A DNA stretch of 64,000 bases. It comes from Phoronis australis. Taxonomy: Eukaryota > Phoronida > Phoronidae. Location of the stretch: assembly GCA_002633005.1 (NCBI GenBank), contig NMRA01000055.1, forward strand, positions 800,282 through 864,281, given 5' to 3'. Position 1 is the first letter of the stretch, and every line of letters begins with the position of its first letter. Positions 49,301 to 61,300 of this stretch are shown piece after piece. Made by a program: the position numbers and the translations under genes. The notes beneath the pieces are model-generated. The model did no database searches. It was not told where the DNA came from and saw only the letters and a list, made by a program, of their open reading frames with translations.

Positions 49301-52300
49301 AGTACTTCCTGTCATACAATACTCTCCCATCTGCTACCAGCAGCAGAGAATGAACTACGGCCAGTTGTAAATACTACGCTGCTGTACTAAACCTGCATCA
49401 ACCGTCATGAATGGAGTTATTAAATAACAACTACAGCAATAGAATGCATGTCCATGAACCTGACATAGATAGTAATAGGTGCGGTAGGCGTAAGGTCAGC
49501 TTTAGTGCTTAAATATGATTCATAAATCTAACTATATGGGTAAATGTACGCACAAAAATTTGATTTTTTTCACTTTCTTGCGTTCCTAAAATGTACAAAT
49601 TTTGACTACCATGTTTAATTCTGATAACGGTAGTTCTGCACGTAATTAAAACACATTGCAGCAGACAAGCCAAAAGAATAATTCGCAAAATTTCACAAAA
49701 ATTAAGATTTAATTTTAGTCAAGTGTTGGCATGGTTTGTACTATGTTGATGATTTGAAAAAACACATGATAAGTTGATCATTTTTAGCAAAGTAATCAGC
49801 CTTCATGACAAAATGACATTTTTAACAATTCTGGTGACCACCTTTCTTCTAAATCAATAAAATTTATTGTATGGTGCTCAAATGTTGAGTCACCAAAGTC
49901 CCATTATTCAGAATCCTATCATGACACTAAACATTTACTAAGCTTTTGGTCAAGATCACATTTTGTTGTTTTCCCTGCTTCATCCAAATTCTGCACTAGG
50001 ATATGCCATAGTGAATGATACAAAAGTACAATAACCTGTCCAGATCAGTGGAATCGCATTATTACTGCGAAAAGACAGTGCAGCCACGGAATAAATTTAA
50101 CAATCCCATGCCGCAAGCAGATTTCCCCAACTCCAAGTGCAATGTTTGTCCTGTGGAAATAGTGACGAGGGGCCTGTTTCAGGAAAAGTGACTTCACAAG
50201 ACTAACGTCAGAAAGTTTGTCTTACTCTCCAGTTTCCACGTAACTATTTCAGAAAAATAATCAAATCTCACAAATGAGAACAAGTCCAAAGTCTAAAAAG
50301 ATCCACATAGTTACTGGGATAATCTCTAGAAATTATTTCTACAGTGTGATGCGCTCGTATTTTCTTGGCTAAACCTTTTTTCAGCAGTTGCGAAATGGAA
50401 GCCTAAGTTTTAAGCCACTTTTATGATACAAGACCTCAGGGTTTTCCTTTCATGACATCCTAGATCTGACATGCATTTATTTGTAGAGATTTTACTAGAG
50501 ATGGGGTCAGAAATGATGCAATACTTCAAAATTACATTATTAGCCCAAATGGGTATGGGACACCCTGTCTTAGCATAGACTGAATTACGGCAGGCTACGA
50601 ACTGAAAACAATTCAACTCAAACTTGACTTGTAAATGAAGACACCTGTGTGATTCTACAATAAAAAATAAAAACTGATATTAGGGAGTGTAAACAACAGC
50701 AAAAACAACAACAACAACAACAACATGAAACTTGAATTTTCGCGACCAGCAGTTGTATTTCTACGCCAGCCATGGAAACTTGTATATGTTACTTGCTTTG
50801 TTGGCTTGTTGCATACCACAAATGTATAACTTGGGATATGACAAACATTCAAAATGAGAATAACCCAAAAAAAAACAATAAAAATCAGGAATATAAATTA
50901 TTTTGTGGACGATGGACTCTAGAATTGGGGTACTGAAATTTGCAGGAAATGTACAACTTATATGTGGAAGAAAAGCATTTCTCTTTGGAGAAGCTTTTCC
51001 TAAATTTTAGACCATTTATCGAAAAATTATGGGCAAACCCATTAATTTTTAGGATAATACTTCTCTCTGTCCAGAACAATTTAGACTAGTTGCAAATACA
51101 ACTACCATAGGTATATATATACCTATGTAATTATCAGAGTGGTAAAAACAAATGCTGTTGATCATTTTGTCTTTTAAAATGCATTGCAGATTGACTCAAA
51201 TAACACCAATTCAATAAAATGGCTCGCATTTAACGCACCAGAAATTTTGTTCAAGTCCAAGTTGGTTTGTCAAACATCGCCTTTCTGGTGCCAGCAGAAT
51301 TATGAAGGAAAATTAAAATTAAAATTTTTTAAAAAACTAAGCCTTGGCTGTACTTTTGTGACAATGAGACAATGTGAAAAAACAAAACGTACTGACCACC
51401 TTGCACTAGTCCATGGGACGACCAAAAAAATTGAGCAGTTTGCTGTTATTGAGACAGTAAGGTAACAGTAATCTGTGCTTCCATAGTGCCGTTAGCATTA
51501 CAAAAGTTGACACGGATCAGCTGATATGGAACGAGATGATAAAGCGCCAGTATGTGTGTAGACAGGACTGACACGGAGCAAATTGACACCATGGTGGCAA
51601 CTTTTGTCACCCGTTTGTGAGGTAGAGCAACTTGTGCTCAATCATTTTGTTCCGTGTCAACTGTATGTCTAAACGCAAAACTGGGGCAAGGCGGAAGGGA
51701 TCATCTCTATTGCGCTTGCGCAAAAAATCACATGTATACAGGTGATCATTTTCGTGCAATTTTTATGACTTGCCAGTCAGCTGTTCAGTGCTTTGTCTTC
51801 TAACTTTACCCCGACCACCATTTACTTTGTTAGGAAAAAGTCAGAATATTACACACAGTTAACAGTCAAGACTGGGTTCAGTTCAAATGCTTGGTTATGT
51901 ACAGCAGGCCTACTGACGAAAGCGTTAATCAGCTGATCAAATAATCGTTGAAGCAAAAACTCAATGTCACAAATTGCGTACACTTGTGGGAATTACCATA
52001 ACAACGACAACAATAACAATAATAAAAATGAACTGCAACTGCAGCGATTTGCATCTTTGCGCACGAGCCCTCCACATTCCTGCCTACAACTTCCGCCTTG
52101 CCACCGTTTCTTAGTTGCGGGTGTGTAAACGGCCACTTGACACCAATCATCTTGCGTCAGGTCAGTTGCGCCTTGTGTCAAAAGCTAATGTCCATTTTTT
52201 GCATCAAGGGTAATAAGAATTTGAAAACTGTCAAACGGTAATATTGGCAATAATTTTTGTGCAAGAATTACTGGATGTTATGTCTGACTTGGTGAGCGAC

Positions 52301-55300
52301 TGAGCGACGGCGTCTAAAACCTTGCTCACAAGTGATTGAGGGGCTTTTAAAAAAAGTCTGATACCTTGGCTGAAATTGATGCTTTTCTTAACGTAGTAAG
52401 GTGCAACTTTCAAAATCATTCAGGTACAGGCCAATACCAAGTATATCTTTTACATGAACAGTGAATCCTATAATGCCAACTTTTGGAAGCATCAATACAA
52501 AAAAAAACATAACTGCAATGAAATTCACATCTAGTTTTGACACAAAATATGAACTCCGTTGTAAAAATATTGTCAATTCTTTTACATTAACACACTGTAC
52601 AAGAGAAAATGATTTTACAACGATCAGCGTCACTTCCTAGGATATCAAGCCACGATGTTAAACAGATACTTGTCTCACAAGTTTGGAGAATCCTTTGAAT
52701 ACACAAGCAAGCAAAATGAACTTACCACAAAGAACAAATGAGTGCAACACTACTCAATGAATAAACAATGGCAATAGTCAGTTACAGGGTCTCTCTTCTC
52801 CCCCCTGCATTTTGAGAACCAGTTTGATGCCTGTTACTCAGTGGAGAAAACTGGTTCTCAAAATGCACTGTAAGTGACTATAAAGCAATTAAGCAAATGA
52901 TAAAGCTTGCTAGACACTGAACAAAATTAATTTGTGTTTCTATGGCAACAACAAGAAGAAAAAGCGAAATGAATCTAAAGTATGTGTTCTAAGATGGCAA
53001 GTGAACGCCATACACAAAAAACAAAGATTCTCGAAAATTGTACAATCGAGCTATAAAACAAGAATGGTCTTGCATTGTATGTCTGAGACGCGATGGATTC
53101 GAATTAAAACACTATGTCAAAGCAAAAACATTGATTCCAAACCCACACTCATCATTGCGAAAATGATCAATTTAAGAACTTGTTAGTCAAAAATTTGGAT
53201 ACGATTTTGGTAATAGACACAGAAGTTGACATTTGATATCTCCCTGAATTACCATTAGAGGAAATACTTGAATGATTTAGGGAAATCTTCATCATATATG
53301 GGCAAAAGGTGGGCATTACATATGAGCCAGCATGTTTTCAAATGAACTGTTCACTTACAGTCAACAACAGTGTATTGATTTGCAATGAATGTATGTGTAC
53401 AGCTATGTAACTGTTATTGGCCTACTTGTCTGCAACAGAGCACCTTCCCTACAAGGACCCCGGGGAACTTAGCCTACAGATTCCCGGAAGCACCGATAGC
53501 TCAACCATGCCCTGCGACGTTGTTTACCATATTCCGGGAAAGCTCTATCACGTTTCAAGATTAGAGAGAGAGTGAATATTTTTTTCCGTGGTTTCATTAA
53601 AATAAAACTGCTGCCCAGATACCTCCCACATCACTGATTGATCATCTTCAACAAGGAATGAGGAGAGGAGAGTTGAACAGCCAAACATAACTTCAAAAAC
53701 ATCTCAACTTCGACTGGAATATGAATCGGCTGAATAATTTGTAGCAAAAAGCACTTGATCTCTTTGTAGTTTTACGCCATTGTGAATAATTCACCTTCAT
53801 CACTGACAGGGAAATATTTAAATCATCTATGTCTTCAAGTTCTGTGACAAGACGTAATATTTATTCCCTTTTCATTGCGAGTAGACTTGTCTAAGCATTA
53901 TTTGCGATTGCCTTACATGACGTGATCGATAAATTATAAGATTCTATTGATTTTCAACAAGCGTAAAGTGGCCACTGAGACAGTAACTGAGCGAGGGAAT
54001 ACCATCCCACGATTACACTTAGGGTACAATGCATCAAGCATCGTTGTACATAATACACATGCGCAAATGCCTTATAAATCAATAAACGTTCATTGGCTTG
54101 TTTCATAATCCTTTGAAAAATTATTCCGCACACTAATTGCCACCAACGCATCTGCAGGGAAGGCAACCAGAAACGTTAGGGACGCCGGATTCAATAGTTT
54201 TACAGGGAAATTAAAACATTAAGTCAGCGTGAAAATGAAACAAGAGCAGCACAGACGTCAGACAGGCGTCCACGTGTGCATCGGAAATGGCAAAGATATG
54301 AGGGATGCTCACTTTTTCAAACTTGCTCATCCACTGCAGTGAACATGACTATTGTGCGCAGCACTAGTCATGAGAAAATTGACCAATTCAATCTCGTTAG
54401 ATGTTGAAATCGCTGCAAAGAAAACTAAAATTACCACTAGGGGGCACTGTAGCAGTCGGATCAATCCAATAATTGACACCAGTCATGTTTACCTTAATAG
54501 AATCTCATGTCATGACGATTCTTGAGACAATGGTGTAACACAATTGCCACTAGGCGGAGCAGAAGTAGTAGACACTGTCCAAAATTTAATGTCAGCCAAG
54601 TTTCTGTTAAACGAAACACCTGCATCCAAGTTTACAGTTCTTAAAACTAATAGGCAAAAAGATGGACGGCAGAAACAAACACCAAAATATAAAAATTGAT
54701 AATAGGGGGCACAGCAGTATTCGGCCCAGTCTGAAAAATTATGGATAATATTGTCTTCTCACTAGAGACACATATGCCATTTATTTAGATCCAATACATT
54801 GAACTGATTGACTTGCTAGATGTAGAGGCAAACGGAAAATTTTAAAACTGCCACGCTAGTAATCAGATCTGTTCCAAAGTTTCTTGTCACCCGTCATCAA
54901 CACCATGGGAAAACATCTGCCAATTTTCATGAGGATCTTGCGAGGGGTTAAGGATATACAGCAAAAATGAAGGCAGTATGCTCCAAATGTGTACATGTGG
55001 GTACATATACGAATACTCACATTACATGGCACTCTTTACCCAAGAGAAAAACGACTGGCATTTTGCTCACGCAAGATTACTCCATGGGAGAAAAAGTCTG
55101 ACCAGTAAAATATTCTCCGGAGGGACCAATCACAATAGGTGACGTCTCAATACCAAAATGGATCAAAATGGATTATTTGAATCTAGTTTAAAGTCCACAT
55201 GACAAGCCCAGCGAATCAGCTTCTAAGAGGGTCGAGCCGTGTGTGTTACAGTAAAAAGTTGAGCATCGATAAACACGACAAGAGATCTATTTGGACGAAA

Positions 55301-58300
55301 TCAGTGGGCTCAAACACTCAAAATAATGTTAGATAGGAATACTGGCTTAATGCTAACGTGCTCCCCAAAAGTACAGACAAGCAGTCCAATTTGACATAAA
55401 AGGTAACCACGAACACTAATACCCTAATAGTTCCCAAAACAATGTCAAAACTGGTCAAGCGATTGGAAGCAGAATTTTCAAGTGTATAACCTCATAGTGA
55501 AGACCGCACACACAGGAATTGAGTTTCGTAAGCTTATGCGCCCGATGCAACTCAATGAAAAACTCGAAACACTTGAGGAGTTCAGCTGTCGGAATCATTG
55601 AAATCAATGTGTTTGTCTTGATCACTTTCGCACATGAATGACAAATGTTCCTACGTACCTCACATTAAAACGACATTCTACTATCATCTCCACACTGCTA
55701 ACTGACAGCTAATCAAATTTAAACTTATCACGTATTTATCAAGTTGTCAACATTTGAGACGAGCATTTTGCTGGACAACGCCTTGAACTAGTGTCTAGGC
55801 TTGCATTTTTAAGAGACCGAAAACGCCTACCAGTCTTGGACAGCTTGGAACGATTCTTCATTGGTGACGTCGTACATCAGTATGAAGCCCATGGCTCCTC
55901 TGTAGTAAGCGGTGGTGATGGTGCGGTACCTCTCCTGGCCAGCCGTGTCCTACAATACATTCATTAATAATGGCCATTAAAAATCTTATCGTTTTACAAG
56001 TATACTAGTAATTGTCAATGCATATATGTGTGTGTGTGTGTGCATGCGCGCGCGTGTGTGCGTGCGTGCGTCAAATAATACACCCCTTCATTTGTATTTG
56101 ACATCAGCGTTAATACATTATTCGTTCAAAAAGAATTACAAGTCTTCTTACACGCCATGTCGGTCACATCCCGTGATCTAAAGTTTAAGTCTGAAGATAT
56201 CTCTGCCCCCACCTGGGACTTTCTACAATCCATGTAGATGCTCTAGTCCACTGAGCTACTTGGACCACCAGTCGATTGTAAAAGATTTATAAGAGACATC
56301 TCATCCCAGCTAGAGAGTTTGCATACATGTATATAATTGTGCTGTTAAATCAGTGCATTCAAATGGTATAAGCAAGAATTATAAGTCCTCTAACACGCCC
56401 TCTGTTGGTCAAATTACATGACCTAGATCTAAGTTGTACTCCCTTCAGCTAAACCAAGTCATAATTTTTCCACAGACACCACTATGTCATTGTTACTGCT
56501 CACACCCAGAGTTACACCGCTAAAATCCAAGTTCTGGGTTTTAATCGCTAAAGGTCTGTCCCATTAAATTTGTTTCATATATTACACAAGGCTGTGACGT
56601 TCAAAACAACATTACCGATTCAGGGTGGGTTGTAGCCGTAAGGTCAAATCAGCTTAGTTGGTTCTGGCGTGTACCCCAACTCATTTAAAAACTCGCGCTC
56701 AACGACTAAAAAATTCGCCAGCCTGCTTCTATGTCTCGGTGTATTTGTACAAAGGTGTGTAATCACATAAGAGTAAGGTTTGAAACATCATGATTTCCCA
56801 GCTATTCTCCCTAGTTTCAGGATATCTTAAAAAGTTAGCAACTAAGAAAGAACCACACCGCCAACTCAGATTTTCAAGACACAGACCATAACCAACTATG
56901 ATTTTTTGGCCAAACCATACTAGAGTTAAAGCTTTTTATACTGTTGGACACCTTGAGTTATAAGCTTTAACACTGATTTGAAAGTCATGACTGCTTTTGC
57001 ACAAACAGTACACATTATAGTAACCAATAATCAATTGTTAACAGTAATCAGTTGCTGAAGGACACAGTTAGATGGTCAACATTAATAATCAACGGGGGGG
57101 GGGNGGGGGGGGGGGGGGCATGTGCCCCCAATAATTTTCACCTTAATACAGGTCTGGCTTTCGTAAGTTTTGAGACTTCTGCCCTGGAAGAACACACTAA
57201 TGGCATAATGAGAGGTTCTCAGGACAACATCCACGGATTATGACAAGTCAGGCCTAATAGACTGGAATTAGATTTCACATCTTGCTAAGGAATAGACCCT
57301 TATTTTTGTAGTTTGAGAAAAATGGTTCTCCAAATTCTAATTACTACAGCTCATGACACACTGTATCAGGGTTCTGGGATTGTAACAACAACTGTTTGCA
57401 CAAATGGCTGAACATGAAAGCACATCCTACACATGTGTACATTTACTCAGCTTTGTGAGCAGTGAGCTGGTTGCATCAGAACCACGTTTTCTCAGACAAG
57501 TATTGACACTATTGATGTTGACTGGGGTATTTTTCAGTCTGTCAAGGTCTATTGAAAGGTCTTCCTTTTGACTGTTCAGGGACCCGCTGTCTTGTATGCC
57601 TGTCTTGTATGCTGCCCACGATAATCAAAACAGACAAGCTCCAGACATCAGGGGTCATTGTTTCTTCACAGCCTGAATTCCCTTAAGTGAAAATTGATGT
57701 CAAAACAAAATCACTTTATGCCCATAAATTGACCAGTGTAACATAAACACAGACCTCTTCCCCAGCCCAGCTTGTCATTTCAAGCTCTGAGTTTGAAGTA
57801 AACAGCCTGCCTACAAAAGTGATAACAAAGCCGCCAGCAAAAGTGACTCTTGTAATCTGGACTTACTGCCTTTTTGATCCTAGCAAAAGNGGGTGCCGGA
57901 TAGGAATATCCTGACTGTGAGAGCAAGATGTAGGATTAGCATTCTAAAATTTGGGACATTGAAAATTTTATTATTTTACTCAAGGTCGACCTTGAACCAA
58001 AAATTTTACAAATAGACAATATTGGCCGTCCCAAATTCAAGAATTACGATCAATTTTTACCGTGAAATAACACTTTAACTGGTACTCTTTGCTGCGCCAT
58101 TGCTGTGTGACGAAGAAGGAAAAAAATCAATAATTGCAGGTAATTGACCATTGGTGTGAAGTGAACAAAATCATTGTTTCATTGTTTGGTAGAGTTACGC
58201 CACATCCTAATTAATAAATACCTCATTAACTAAAATAGCTTCAGGGCTATGAAAAGTTAATATGACATTAGGGAAGCTTTCGGAAATAGAGAATATCAGC

Positions 58301-61300
58301 TTATTTCCTGAAGTGGGGCTTTCGACTTCGGTTTAAATCCTAGGAAATCCTAAGCTAAATGTTCCTGCACCCATTTTAAAGTTAATCAATGACATGCATG
58401 CAGAAATGAACTAGTTTTCATGAACAATTGCATTGCATGCACTAGATGGCAGCACATGTATCCACTGTTACTTAACTGTTACATAACAATCACACTTTTT
58501 ACTAACTTATTCACAACGTGATGCTTGAGTAAGTAAGCTCTGAAAAATTCAACATTTCTGGCATGTCCTACTTGGAATGTTTTGTGAATCGAAATATGGA
58601 ATTTCTCAAATTCCTACTTATCACCAAGGTAGTGTGATGGCTTCTGAACAAAACATTAGGATAAGATAGTTTACAACTTAATCTTAATCGCTCAAATTTC
58701 AAATACAACAACTTTGCGTCGGCAAAACAATTCACTTTGCACACTTAGGTGGCGCAGCAAAAATGACTGTTGTGCATTGTTGTTTTAAGACACAATCCTT
58801 CATTTTATCATCAATTTTAACTAAATCGTGGTTTGAACATGCAAAAAACTTGCAGTTTGGACCCAACACAGTTTTCAAGAATGTCAAAGTAGTGCAACTA
58901 GTGAATAGTGCAGTAGTGCAGTTTTGAGTAAAAACGACTGGTCATGAGCAGATACATTGATTACTGGACATTCATTTCGATTCTTCGAAATATACGTCAC
59001 CATGCACCCTCCTCTTCAGGACAAGGGTTCCAAACATTACACACACCCAGAACATGCTGATAACCCACACTGCACCCATCCACAGTACCTCCAACATGTA
59101 TTTACATGTGCTGTAACCTCATAGACAATGTATGCACAGCTTATCTGACCACACCATCTGTGTTTACATTCTCAGCAACAGTTTTTGAAAAATCCACAAA
59201 TTCCAGAGTGTGAAGCAACACATCACCTCATTTTCAAATTGCTTGGGGCTACATTTCACATGTTTGCCTACTGGCTTTTTGCCACTATTTCAACAAAACT
59301 AGACAAATTTTTACGAGAAAACCATCACCATTTTTCATTTGAAGCCAGTAAAAACCTTACAGTTTAGACACATTATAGTGAACATATAAAGTTTTGTCAA
59401 ATTTCTCAAAAAATATAACAATCAGTTAAATTTTATTCCATTGTAAGTCAACGTGTATTTTATGCACCGTTTATTACACCGTTTCCCATTAATGATGAGA
59501 GTATTTGAAAATTTAAAAAGTCAATTTTTGGTGGATATTTCTTTCCAAACTTGAAGAATTTTTACCACATACCCAACTGACAGAGTGACAGAATGCACCA
59601 AACCTTCCTCTATCACACATTCCTTATCTTTCGTGGACCAATGATTGGGGGGGCACACAAACTTACATGGTACACAGATAAATCCGTTGTCCAGCTAAAC
59701 ACAACCTCCAGTCTCAAGCACACAAACCAAGGACGCCACAACTTCTACAGAAGCCACAAAACATATCAGGATTCAATTCAAATTTTCAATACTTATGGTA
59801 AAGTTTACTTAAATTTGAAAAAAACAATGGCCAAAATTGTCATTTTTTGATTTTTCAAACGCTCATTGTATTGCCAAAATGTTCAAAATTTAAATTAAAT
59901 CTTATGTTTGTTGATGGCAGCCATATTTTATAAAGTTGTCAAAATCAATCAAGTAAAACTGCTGAAAATTTTGACGAAATAAATTTTATAGTTCCGTCAC
60001 AATGTATTCTAATTTTAAGAAACTTTACGCACCGGTACCTTTCATTCCAAAATGAAGTTTCACACTCATGAAAAGTTTTCTTTTGTTTGAAATGTATGAA
60101 TATGATTTATATACAGTGCCCTGGTTCACCTGAGGGGAAAGGTTTGAACTCCTTTAAATATGCCCATGGTTTCTTAATTTGATCGGTGAAGATACAGATG
60201 AGTCGGTAATTCTTCACTTGTCTAGCATATGATGTGACCAACAAGAGAAATTCTATTTTGTCAAATTTCTCCATAAAAACAAATATTAATTAATTACTAG
60301 CATGGTGAATTTTCCATCACCTGCAGTAAAATAATCGGCCTTTGAAAAATGTAAAAATGGCAATTTGGGCAATTATTTTATGCAAATAGAGTAGAGAATT
60401 GCCATACTGTCCTGAGCAACCACCATCCTCTTAAATACAAACAGTTCATCGAAAGCAGGTTCAGTTTAAAAACAGAGGTCCGTGAAATCAAGATGAGGGA
60501 AACTACTACTCGACGTACTAAGCAAAAACTGTGATCACTGAACGACGACAAAAAATCAATAGAAATCATTTTATGCCTATCGGAGAAGCTTGAGAAAGTA
60601 ATCTCCGAAAGATTATCCCCACTAAAAGCAAAGAAGCTGTTTATATAAATCATTCAATGACAAAAAACTAAAACGTAAGGTTTCCTTGCAAAAATGAATT
60701 ATCCTAAAGCATGTCAAATTGAAGAGTATAAATGATAACACATTGATTAGGGTATCAGCTGAATTGTGTGGTAAGGGAAATGCGCTTTTAATTAATCGAC
60801 ACTGGGGTTAGAGAGTAACAATGCAAGGGTATGACAATGTGTCTGGCTGTGACAAACAGAAAACAAGTTGATAACAAGGAGATAACCACTCAGATGGTCA
60901 CCATGACGACAGTATGCCAGGGGAGAAAATTGATGCAGAGTGCAGTACCTGGGGTACAAGGCCTCTGTTGTACATATACCAAAACTAGGCACTGAGGCGC
61001 CTCAATAAGGGTCAGGCCCAAAGGAAAAGGGTAGCAGACGTTTTGATAGATAAGAAGCAAGGTGTATTTTTGTCCCATTTCCTCTATGTCATAGTAATAA
61101 CAGAAGTAATCGTCCGAGGACTGTAGGATCTCCCAATGGTTTTCCACGGGAGTGAAAGGTTATAGACCTTATGCAAGCTTATGCAAAGAGATGACAGTTT
61201 TCTTCCACTGCCCTTGTTCGGTTTGGAAACCCTCAAGAGGACTATTGGTTCTGGTCATGTGTGTTACGATTGCGGTGGTTAAAAAAGGACACCCAACCCA

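Larger units (their letters stand above)
47497..55830. other. 8.3-kb Rab3 intron
   Basis: No exon found on either strand. It contains CTCF-like motifs near 47586-47601, 48005-48020 and 54431-54450, a family D-related segment at about 48830-49160, an (AAC)n tract at 50706-50724, a perfect 22-bp AT-rich palindrome at 51106-51127, and a family A hairpin at 52774-52881. The rest is AT-rich DNA without recognisable structure. Confidence 0.5.

Noticed and set aside
50706-50724. CRISPR-like or regulatory array in the (AAC)n tract
   Set aside because: A simple trinucleotide run; no spacer-repeat structure occurs anywhere in this eukaryotic window.
57095-57119. G-quadruplex element at the G-run
   Set aside because: The run includes an N and is a homopolymer where base calling is unreliable.
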